Translations under genes and position numbers: made by a program
Source: CAZSDU01 sp964429135
GTDB lineage: Bacteria > Bacteroidota > Bacteroidia > Bacteroidales > FEN-979
Assembly (NCBI GenBank): GCA_964429135.1
Contig: CAYSAU010000001.1
Coordinates: forward strand, 124,001 to 188,000
Length of the DNA stretch: 64,000 nt
Reading direction: 5' to 3'
In this document: in pieces, positions 57,296 to 64,000 of the stretch
How positions within the stretch are numbered: the stretch's first letter is position 1
How the letters are laid out: each line of letters begins with the position of its first letter
Notes under the pieces: generated by a model
Database searches by the model: none
What the model saw: only the letters and a program-made list of their open reading frames with translations
Told to the model about the DNA's origin: nothing

Positions 57296-58576
57296 ATGCG
57301 ACAGATACGCTTTCTTTTTTTTACCTGCATGTTTTGCCTGTTCTTGCCGCGATTAAACGCCCAGGAAATGCTGAATCTTTGCGGACAGGTACTGGATGAT
57401 GAAAGCAGAACTCCCCTTGCTTTTGCGGCTGTCTCCCTGACACATTCAAGCCTGGGAACCATTACCAACGAAGATGGAAAATTCCAACTGAACATTCCGC
57501 TCAGGTATAGCAACGACAGCCTTCTGATTGCCTATCTGGGTTATCAAACCCTGAAATCTCCTGTCTGTCATATTATGGGTTGTTCCACTCTTTTTTGTTT
57601 GAAACCTAAAGCAATCCAGTTGTCTGAGGTTGAAATCCTGGGGTTGACCCCTGGAGAAGTGATTCGCAGGGCAGTGCAGCGTATCCCGGAAAATTATGGA
57701 AGGGATTCCCTTGTCCTCACAACCTATATCCGGGTGCAGAAAACAGCAAACAATAAACTGGCTGAGTATGCCGAGGCCATAGTGGAAAACTTTAAGGATG
57801 GGTATTATACGTATCCGCGGTCAGAAATGAAGGAAAAATTCAAACGCTCTAACCTTCCCCATCTCTTTAAAGGCCGGGTGATTTCAGATACCAGTCTGGT
57901 CAATTCGCTCGAAGATATCGGTAAGGAGGCTACCTGTCTGAGTTGTAATTTCAAGGAAGATATGGTTGAATTTTATCATCAGGGCATTCTTGATGAAAAG
58001 GAATTTAAAAACTATGACTTCAGGATGTTGGAACAATTCCATCCCGAAGATGGAAAACTGTACAGGATTACCTTTGACCAGAAAGACCATGCAAATATTT
58101 CGGGCTGGAAAGGAGAGCTTCTCATTCAGGCAGCGACTTATGCAATCCTCCGGATTATCATGAAGCCCAGTTTGAAAGCATTTAGCCATTACGAAAAAAC
58201 AAAATACAATCATACTTTTTCCATCCTTGGTACCCAGGGATGGATCAAGGAAATGCCAATGGGTGAGACCCGTGTTACATACGCCAAAAAGGGAGGACAA
58301 TGGTGCCTCAGCAGCATTCATAACGATTACTGGATGGTATATTCACTTCCGGCAACCGGAGCCAGATTCAAAGCAAGATATAAGAATGATGTGGTCGTCA
58401 CCGAGGTAAGCCGTGACCCGGAAATAATCAGAAATTTCAAAGGAGATAAAACACTGGGTATCGGTCAGCGTTGGGATCAGATAAGCGGTAAGCCCGATCC
58501 TGAATTCTGGGCGGGATACAACTACCTACCCGTTGAAGAAAAACTTCAGCAAGAACTCTCAACATTAAACCACTGA
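57296..58576 (+). CDS. Secreted carboxypeptidase-regulatory-like domain protein, surface-associated
   Basis: 426 residues. A signal peptide ends ...RLNAQ. A CarboxypepD_reg sandwich follows (about 28-105, with PLAFAAVSLTHSSLGTITN). The segment LTPGEVIRRAVQRIPENYGRDSL is the hallmark of a Bacteroidetes family with an 'II..A...IP.NY' helix and a following beta-rich part. That family is outer-membrane associated and of unknown function. No beta-barrel of TonB type is present. It stands between the transposase pair and a convergent phosphatase gene, without a recognised promoter box. Confidence 0.78.
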   Translation: MRQIRFLFFTCMFCLFLPRLNAQEMLNLCGQVLDDESRTPLAFAAVSLTHSSLGTITNEDGKFQLNIPLRYSNDSLLIAYLGYQTLKSPVCHIMGCSTLFCLKPKAIQLSEVEILGLTPGEVIRRAVQRIPENYGRDSLVLTTYIRVQKTANNKLAEYAEAIVENFKDGYYTYPRSEMKEKFKRSNLPHLFKGRVISDTSLVNSLEDIGKEATCLSCNFKEDMVEFYHQGILDEKEFKNYDFRMLEQFHPEDGKLYRITFDQKDHANISGWKGELLIQAATYAILRIIMKPSLKAFSHYEKTKYNHTFSILGTQGWIKEMPMGETRVTYAKKGGQWCLSSIHNDYWMVYSLPATGARFKARYKNDVVVTEVSRDPEIIRNFKGDKTLGIGQRWDQISGKPDPEFWAGYNYLPVEEKLQQELSTLNH

Positions 58577-58588
58577 CAGCTTCCCGAC

Positions 58589-59308
58589 TTACGGCAAGTC
58601 CATATTATACTGTATGACCATCTCCATGGAGTTAAGTTCCAGGGCGACCATATTGCCGAAACCTGACCTGCCGGATATATAGGGGCCGTTATCGATATCG
58701 ATGAATTTATAATACTTATTTTTGATTGCCAGGGTGATTAATTCCATATTCACCGGGACATGACCGTGAATGATCCTTCTTCCTCCGATTTTTTCAGGGA
58801 TGATCGGGTAATCGCGTAGCCACAGCATGGCTCTTTGATCCTCAAAGGGGTCTTCATTTTTAAAGTTGAGACCGGCATGGACCAGGACAAAGTCCTCGAG
58901 GGAAACAAAGTAAGTAAGTCTTTTCATCCATTCAATGTATTCAAACGGGATATCCTTGATGCGGTGGACGCCGAAACTCTCCAAGGTGGATTTTCCCCCG
59001 ATATTCATCCAGGCTTTATGTTTACGGTTGCCAAAATTATGCCACCAGGAATTTACTGCTTTTTGTTCTGCTTCGTAAAGTTCCACCATAAAATCCTCAT
59101 GGTTTCCTTTTAGTGGGGTGACATTGTATTTTTCTTTCTGCAGATTCCGGATAAAATCGATCACACCCTTGGAGTCAGGGCCTCGGTCGACATAATCGCC
59201 CAGGAAATAAAGTTCATCGGATCGCATGGGACGGATCAATTCATGGACCAGTGAACTCAAGGTCCGAATGCAGCCATGAACATCGGGGATGACCCAGCGT
59301 TTTATCAT
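58589..59308 (-). CDS. Serine/threonine-type metallophosphatase
   Basis: 239 residues. The calcineurin-like motifs are in order: IPDVHGC (D-x-H-G), FLGDYVDRGPDSKGV (G-D-x-V-D-R-G), LKGNHEDFM (G-N-H-E), then VHAGL and IIHGHVPV. This is the PPP-family layout (lambda phosphatase, PrpA/PrpE, ApaH relatives) using two metal ions. It could remove protein phosphates or hydrolyse dinucleotide polyphosphates; the sequence does not decide. One base separates it from gpmA, so they share a transcript. Confidence 0.88.
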   Translation of the reverse strand: MIKRWVIPDVHGCIRTLSSLVHELIRPMRSDELYFLGDYVDRGPDSKGVIDFIRNLQKEKYNVTPLKGNHEDFMVELYEAEQKAVNSWWHNFGNRKHKAWMNIGGKSTLESFGVHRIKDIPFEYIEWMKRLTYFVSLEDFVLVHAGLNFKNEDPFEDQRAMLWLRDYPIIPEKIGGRRIIHGHVPVNMELITLAIKNKYYKFIDIDNGPYISGRSGFGNMVALELNSMEMVIQYNMDLP

Positions 59309-59309
59309 C

Positions 59310-60056
59310 TTATTTTTTCTTACCCTGGTTGGCTACTTCTTCCATCAGTTTTTTAATGACTTCAGGATCACCGAGGAAATAATCCTTTTGAAGTTTCATC
59401 GCATCATCAAATTCAAAAACATAAGGGATCCCGGTTGGAAGATTCAGCGAAACGATGTCTTCATCTGAAACATTTTTCAGGTGTTTGACCACCCCCCTGA
59501 GGCTGTTGCCATGAGCTGACACAATGATTTCCTTGTATTTCCTGAGGTCAGGTTCCATTTTTTCCTTCCAGTAGGGTAGGATGCGATCGACCGTATCTTT
59601 TAAGGCTTCAGTGGCAGGAATATCTTTAGGATCGAGATCACGGTAACGATGATCAAAACGCGGATGGCGGGGATCGTTTACTTCCAAGGCGGGGGGTCTC
59701 ACATCATAGCTTCTTCTCCAGATCAGAACCTGCTGATCCCCGTATTTTTCAGCCATTTCTGATTTATTTAGACCCTGAAGAACACCATAATGTTTCTCAT
59801 TAAGACGCCAGGTTTTAATGACCGGGATCCACAGTAAATCCATTTGTTCCAATACAAGCCAGAGGGAACGGATAGCTCTGGTCAGATAGGAGGTATAAGC
59901 AATTTTAAAATCAAATCCTTTCTGCTTCAGTAACTTCCCGGCCTCGATGGCCTCATTGATTCCTCTTTCAGTCAATTCTACATCCGTCCAGCCGGTGAAA
60001 CGGTTTTCTTTATTCCAGGTGCTTTCGCCATGTCTGATTAAAACAAGTCTGTACAT
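59310..60056 (-). CDS. gpmA: 2,3-bisphosphoglycerate-dependent phosphoglycerate mutase
   Basis: 248 residues, the normal length. LVLIRHGESTWNKENRFTGW has the phospho-accepting histidine; RAIRSLWLVLE, LNEKHYGVLQGLNKSEMAEK and VSAHGNSLRGVVKHL complete the active site. It interconverts 3- and 2-phosphoglycerate in glycolysis and gluconeogenesis. A minus-strand -7 box lies 23 bp upstream. Confidence 0.95.
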   Translation of the reverse strand: MYRLVLIRHGESTWNKENRFTGWTDVELTERGINEAIEAGKLLKQKGFDFKIAYTSYLTRAIRSLWLVLEQMDLLWIPVIKTWRLNEKHYGVLQGLNKSEMAEKYGDQQVLIWRRSYDVRPPALEVNDPRHPRFDHRYRDLDPKDIPATEALKDTVDRILPYWKEKMEPDLRKYKEIIVSAHGNSLRGVVKHLKNVSDEDIVSLNLPTGIPYVFEFDDAMKLQKDYFLGDPEVIKKLMEEVANQGKKK

Positions 60057-60078
60057 GTACTAAGTTTTGGGTGAGTGA

Positions 60079-60086
60079 CAAAAGTA
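60079..60086 (-). promoter_or_regulatory. -7 box of gpmA
   Basis: TACTTTTG on the minus strand, 22 bp before the ATG at 60056. Confidence 0.6.
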
Positions 60087-60108
60087 CAAAAAATAGTCTT
60101 TATTTTCC

Positions 60109-60116
60109 TACCTTTG
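60109..60116 (+). promoter_or_regulatory. -7 box of the DUF2723 gene
   Basis: TACCTTTG, 22 bp before the ATG at 60139. Confidence 0.6.
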
Positions 60117-60138
60117 TCCAGCTTCAATATCAGCGCCT

Positions 60139-63100
60139 ATGAAGACCTATAAACGCCTGAACAACATCCTTGGCTGGGTGGTATTTACTATTGCTTCCAC
60201 GGTATATATCCTGACTTCGGAACCGACCATGAGTTTCTGGGATTGCGGGGAGTATATCGCTACGGCTTTCAAACTGGAAGTCGGTCACCCGCCGGGTGCT
60301 CCGCTATTTCAATTGATCGGAAGGTTTTTTTCACTATTTGCCTTTGGAGATCTCAGTCTCGTGGCCCGTATGGTCAATACCATGTCGGCACTGGCCAGTG
60401 GATTCACCATTCTATTTTTATTTTGGACGATCACGATGATTGCTAAAAAGATCGTCATCCGTCAATATGGCGAGATCGGGAACAGGACTTACGCGATTAT
60501 GGGCGCCGGGCTGGTGGGCGCACTGGCCTATACTTTTTCGGATTCTTTCTGGTTCTCAGCCGTTGAAGGAGAAGTTTATGCCATGTCTTCATTTTTTACG
60601 GCCATGGTTTTCTGGGCCATCCTGAAATGGGAGGAAGTAGCCGATGAACGACATGCTTATCGCTGGCTGATCCTGATCGCTTATCTGATGGGACTCTCTA
60701 TAGGAGTTCACCTGCTCAACCTTCTGGCTATTCCTGCCATCACTTTTGTTTATTATTTTAAAAAGTATCCAAATCCTAACTGGAAAGGGATGCTCATGGC
60801 CGGTTTGTTCTCATTTATTATCCTGGCCGTGGTAATGTATCTGATCATTCCCTGGATCATTAAACTGGCTGGTTTGTTTGAGCTTTTCTTTGTCAATTTG
60901 ATAGGATTGCCCTTCAACTGGGGTTCCATCATCTATTTCGTCATGCTGATCTCTCTCATCTGTGCCGGTTTAATTTATTCGAGAAAAAAACTGAAACCAT
61001 TGATCAATACCATCATTCTGGCCTTCACTTTCATTCTGATCGGTTATTCCTCTTTTCTTTTACTTATCATCAGGAGTAATGCCGACACTCCCATTGACGA
61101 AAACAACCCTGAGAATGCCATGTACCTTCTAACTTACCTGAACCGGGAACAATACGGAGACTGGCCACTGCTCAAAGGTCAATATTATAATGCTCCGGTG
61201 ATTGGCCGGGAAAACGGGAATCCGGTTTACGAAAAGAACAAATCAGCTGGAAAATATACGATTAAGGATAAACGGGAAAAGGTGAACCCGGTTTATGATC
61301 CGAGATTTGTCACGATTTTCCCGAGGATGTGGTCGCAACAGGAAGAACGTCATGCCAGGGATTACGAACGCTGGGGAAGAGTCAAGGGAGTTCCCTTAAA
61401 GGTTAACCAGGGAGAAGGGACAGAAACGATAAACAAACCGACCTTTGGAGAAAACCTGGCATTTTTCTGGAATTACCAGGTGATACACATGTACTTTCGC
61501 TATTTCATGTGGAATTTTGCCGGGAGGCAGAATGATATTCAGGGTAATGGCGGAAAAGTGGAGGGAAATTGGGAAAGCGGTATTCCTTTTCTCGACAAAG
61601 CACGGCTTGGCTCCCAGGCAAAACCGGAAAGTCTGAAGAGCAAAGCACAAAACCATTTTTATTTACTTCCTTTACTCCTTGGCCTGATCGGTCTTGTTTT
61701 CACCATTCGGAAGGATAATCATAGTGCGTTCGTGATTTTCCTCTTGTTTTTTATGACAGGTCTGGCTATTGTTCTGTATCTCAACCAATATTCACCTCAA
61801 CCTCGTGAACGGGATTATGCTTATGCCGGATCATTTTATGCCTTCGCGATATGGATTGGCCTAGGAATTCTTCAGCTTACGGATTGGCTGACCAAGAAAC
61901 TAAATCCCCAATGGTCTGCCCTGACGGCAACCGTCATTTCCCTCATCCTTGTACCGGGCATTATGGCCCAGCAAGGATGGGATGATCATGACCGCTCTGA
62001 TCGCTATACGGCCCTTGCCATGGCGGAAAATTATCTGAATTCCTGTGCTCCTAATGCCATCTTGTTTACCAATGGAGATAATGACACCTTCCCCGTCTGG
62101 TATGCTCAGGAAGTGGAAGGAATCCGTACCGATGTGAGAATTGTCAACCTGAGCCTGCTTAACATGGACTGGTACATTGATCAGATCAAACGCAAAGCCT
62201 ATGACTCTGACCCTGTACCGATCTCAATGACAAGAGATAAGTATAAACAGGGTAATCATGATGTGACCTATCTCATCGAAGATCAGGGCTTAAAGGACAT
62301 GTACATTGACCTGAAAACCTTGTTTAACATCATCAATCAGGATGAAAGCAAGTTGAAGATGAGTACGAGCCAGATCGGTATGATTGATTTTTTTCCCACT
62401 AAAAAATTTATGGTAACCTATGACTCGCTTTCGGTAACCGGTAATGGAACGGTTCCACCCCATCTTGCTGGCAGGATGGACACGATTCGATGGGAAATTA
62501 AACGCCATGCTCTGGAAAAGAGTAACCTTATGATTCTTGATGTTCTTGCAACCAACGATTGGAAGCGCCCTGTTTATTTTGTCAGCACCACCGGATCAGA
62601 TACCTATCTTGGACTTGAAAAATATTTTCAGCTCGAAGGACTGGCCTATCGACTGATTCCGGTCAAGTCGAAAAGCCAGGACGGACAAATCGGCGAGGTC
62701 AATACTACCGTGGCTTATGAAAATGTGATGAACAGGTTTAAATGGGGAAATGTAAATAAAAAGGGAGTCTATATTGATGAAACCAATGCCCGCATGCTGA
62801 TGAGTATGCGCAATCTATACAGCCGCTTAGCCATGGCACTGATACAGGAAGGTAAGACAGATTCGGCAAAACGTGTCCTTGACCGTTGCATGGAAGTTCT
62901 TCCCGCTGATGTCTTAGCCTTTGATATGTTCGTGGTTCCGATTGCTGAAGGGTATTACCAAGCCGGTGAAACAGAAAAGGCGAATGACATTGCAGAAAAA
63001 CTAATCCGGGCTGCCGGCGATGAACTGGCTTACTATTTTTCTTATCCTGATCCAGATCTGAAGGATCTGGATGTCAATATCCAGCAATCTCTTTTTACCC

Positions 63101-63216
63101 TTCAAAGATTGACTGTGATCACGAAAGGAGTCAATCAGGAAAAACTTAATAAGGAAGCCGAAACAAGCCTCGAGAAATACTATAATCTGTATATCGAGAA
63201 GATTTACCAAAAGTAA
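60139..63216 (+). CDS. DUF2723 family membrane protein (TMEM260-like, GT117)
   Basis: 1025 residues. It has about ten N-terminal helices, then two or three more after residue ~510. The first extracytoplasmic loop has EPTMSFWDCGEYIATAFKLE and VGHPPGAPLFQLIGR, the signature of DUF2723; the aspartate and glutamate fit a PMT-like catalytic site. The relative TMEM260 is a protein O-mannosyltransferase, so a lipid-sugar-dependent glycosyltransferase acting outside the inner membrane is likely, perhaps in Bacteroidetes protein O-glycosylation. The last ~150 residues are helical and repeat-like. It is followed by a deacetylase gene 4 bp later. Confidence 0.88.
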   Translation: MKTYKRLNNILGWVVFTIASTVYILTSEPTMSFWDCGEYIATAFKLEVGHPPGAPLFQLIGRFFSLFAFGDLSLVARMVNTMSALASGFTILFLFWTITMIAKKIVIRQYGEIGNRTYAIMGAGLVGALAYTFSDSFWFSAVEGEVYAMSSFFTAMVFWAILKWEEVADERHAYRWLILIAYLMGLSIGVHLLNLLAIPAITFVYYFKKYPNPNWKGMLMAGLFSFIILAVVMYLIIPWIIKLAGLFELFFVNLIGLPFNWGSIIYFVMLISLICAGLIYSRKKLKPLINTIILAFTFILIGYSSFLLLIIRSNADTPIDENNPENAMYLLTYLNREQYGDWPLLKGQYYNAPVIGRENGNPVYEKNKSAGKYTIKDKREKVNPVYDPRFVTIFPRMWSQQEERHARDYERWGRVKGVPLKVNQGEGTETINKPTFGENLAFFWNYQVIHMYFRYFMWNFAGRQNDIQGNGGKVEGNWESGIPFLDKARLGSQAKPESLKSKAQNHFYLLPLLLGLIGLVFTIRKDNHSAFVIFLLFFMTGLAIVLYLNQYSPQPRERDYAYAGSFYAFAIWIGLGILQLTDWLTKKLNPQWSALTATVISLILVPGIMAQQGWDDHDRSDRYTALAMAENYLNSCAPNAILFTNGDNDTFPVWYAQEVEGIRTDVRIVNLSLLNMDWYIDQIKRKAYDSDPVPISMTRDKYKQGNHDVTYLIEDQGLKDMYIDLKTLFNIINQDESKLKMSTSQIGMIDFFPTKKFMVTYDSLSVTGNGTVPPHLAGRMDTIRWEIKRHALEKSNLMILDVLATNDWKRPVYFVSTTGSDTYLGLEKYFQLEGLAYRLIPVKSKSQDGQIGEVNTTVAYENVMNRFKWGNVNKKGVYIDETNARMLMSMRNLYSRLAMALIQEGKTDSAKRVLDRCMEVLPADVLAFDMFVVPIAEGYYQAGETEKANDIAEKLIRAAGDELAYYFSYPDPDLKDLDVNIQQSLFTLQRLTVITKGVNQEKLNKEAETSLEKYYNLYIEKIYQK

Positions 63217-63220
63217 AAGG

Positions 63221-63841
63221 ATGCGCTTCATACGTCCGCCTTTATTTCTCAGGCTTTTCAGTCCGGAATTTCTGAATTGTCAGATCCCTGTCAAGGAAAA
63301 GGTGATTTACCTGACATTTGATGATGGTCCAATTCCTGAAATGACCCCTGATATTTTGAAAATCCTGGATGAATTCAAGGTGAAGGCTACATTTTTTGTC
63401 GTGGGTGACAATGTCAGGAAACATCCGGATATTTTCAGTCAGATCCTGGCAGCGGGTCATGCCATTGGAAATCATACTTTTAGTCATCTGAATGGCTGGC
63501 AAACTTCCACCTCTGCTTATGCAGATGATGTTCTCCGTTGCAATACATTCATCAACAGTGTGCTGTTCCGTCCTCCTTATGGCCGGTTCACCCCGTCCCA
63601 GTTTTTACTTTTAAGGAAACGTTTCCGTTTTATACTCTGGTCGGTACTGACCTATGATTTTCATCCTCAGACTACTCCTGAAGAATGTTTGAAAATTGCC
63701 CTGAGACATCCATTTCCCGGAGCCATAGTAGTCTTTCATGACCATCTTAAAGCAAAAAAAAATGTTCTTTACGCCTTACCACGCTACCTCGAAAACCTCA
63801 GCCATCAAGACTTCAGTTTTGCTGCAATCCCATATTGCTGA
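63221..63841 (+). CDS. Polysaccharide deacetylase family protein
   Basis: 206 residues, NodB-like. Motif 1 is LTFDDGPIPEMT, motif 2 is AIGNHTFSHLNG (H-x3-H zinc ligands), motif 3 is FRPPYGRF, and a late histidine motif is VVFHDHLKAKKN. The domain alone, without a signal peptide, indicates a cytosolic or weakly membrane-bound N- or O-deacetylase acting on an N-acetyl sugar. It is probably cotranscribed with the DUF2723 gene, so both may act on the same glycan. Confidence 0.9.
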   Translation: MRFIRPPLFLRLFSPEFLNCQIPVKEKVIYLTFDDGPIPEMTPDILKILDEFKVKATFFVVGDNVRKHPDIFSQILAAGHAIGNHTFSHLNGWQTSTSAYADDVLRCNTFINSVLFRPPYGRFTPSQFLLLRKRFRFILWSVLTYDFHPQTTPEECLKIALRHPFPGAIVVFHDHLKAKKNVLYALPRYLENLSHQDFSFAAIPYC

Positions 63842-63922
63842 TATCATCATGTTTCAGGATGATCTGAATAAAGGGATGCTTGATTTTCGGATTCGTTTTT
63901 TTGGTTTCACGATGCATCTGGA

Positions 63923-64000
63923 TTACAGTATATTCTGATCGGCAAAACTATAGAAAGTGTTTTCCCCGATGATGAGGTGGTCGATTACTGAAACGTCAAG
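63923..64000 (-). CDS. radC: DNA repair protein RadC, C-terminal end (cut by window edge)
   Basis: 25 codons from the window edge to the TAA at 63923-63925: LDVSVIDHLIIGENTFYSFADQ and the end NIL. D-H-L-I-I-G...Y-S-F-A-D is the C-terminal signature of RadC (JAB/MPN-type domain). Read directly from the minus strand. The rest of the gene lies beyond the window. RadC is common in Bacteroidetes; its biochemical role is unsettled. Confidence 0.8.
   Translation of the reverse strand, partial: LDVSVIDHLIIGENTFYSFADQNIL

Noticed and set aside
63738..63938. Small plus-strand open frame at the window end
   Set aside because: It is a shadow of the deacetylase 3' end and of the radC 3' end on the other strand.
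1..64000. CRISPR arrays, rRNA or tRNA genes
   Set aside because: No regularly spaced repeats and no cloverleaf-type sequence were noticed in any intergenic gap by eye; a covariance-model scan was not possible.

Overview
The window comes from a Bacteroidetes genome, most likely a Bacteroidales-like anaerobe assembled from a metagenome. The evidence is: promoter boxes of the form TAnnTTTG before many genes; three secreted proteins with type A type-IX-secretion (T9SS) C-terminal tails; GldF/GldG; two TonB receptors with carboxypeptidase-regulatory domains; a DUF2723 membrane protein; a CXXXY-type CcmE; and rubrerythrin-like and NADH-dependent iron-sulfur enzymes. A 100-N scaffold gap flanked by the same 55 bp on both sides marks it as a draft assembly.

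Layout. 1-5.3 kb: glycosyltransferase (cut by the window edge), LptF/LptG permease, a GNAT-like protein and a T9SS substrate. 5.4-9.2 kb: ccmB-ccmC-ccmD-ccmE, then a UbiD-family decarboxylase. 9.3-18.9 kb: two TonB receptor clusters around ornithine aminotransferase and a secreted C69 dipeptidase. 19-28.5 kb: housekeeping genes (rpmB, cinA, a nucleoside phosphorylase, purC, phoH, a SAM hydrolase-like gene, mgsA), with a bacillosamine-type sugar transferase and aminotransferase coupled behind purC. 28.5-33.5 kb: gldF-gldG-DUF4340 and glutamate dehydrogenase.

33.8-47.4 kb is the most unusual metabolic region. Two giant paralogs join receiver-like domains to the ATP-grasp domain of PEP synthase, without the phosphohistidine and PEP domains. 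They flank NuoE-like and NuoF/HydB-like subunits, a 1232-residue fusion of NuoG-like, GltD-like and molybdopterin-oxidoreductase-like parts, and a rubrerythrin-like protein. My inference is a soluble NAD(P)H/ferredoxin electron-transfer complex with dedicated signalling or regulatory ATP-grasp proteins. A pair of inverted repeats precedes the first operon.

47.4-57.3 kb is a visibly more AT-rich accessory region: a methyltransferase-like membrane protein, OsmC and an RsgA GTPase, then a restriction-modification-like operon. That operon has two half-complementary adenine methylases, a truncated DUF1016 protein, a KilA-N protein and a GIY-YIG-like plus helicase fusion. The helicase and the DUF1016 gene share a duplicated gene start. 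Two translationally coupled HUH (Y1) transposase genes lie beside the operon. 57.3-64 kb returns to core genes: a surface protein, a phosphatase, gpmA, the DUF2723 protein, a polysaccharide deacetylase and the 3' end of radC.
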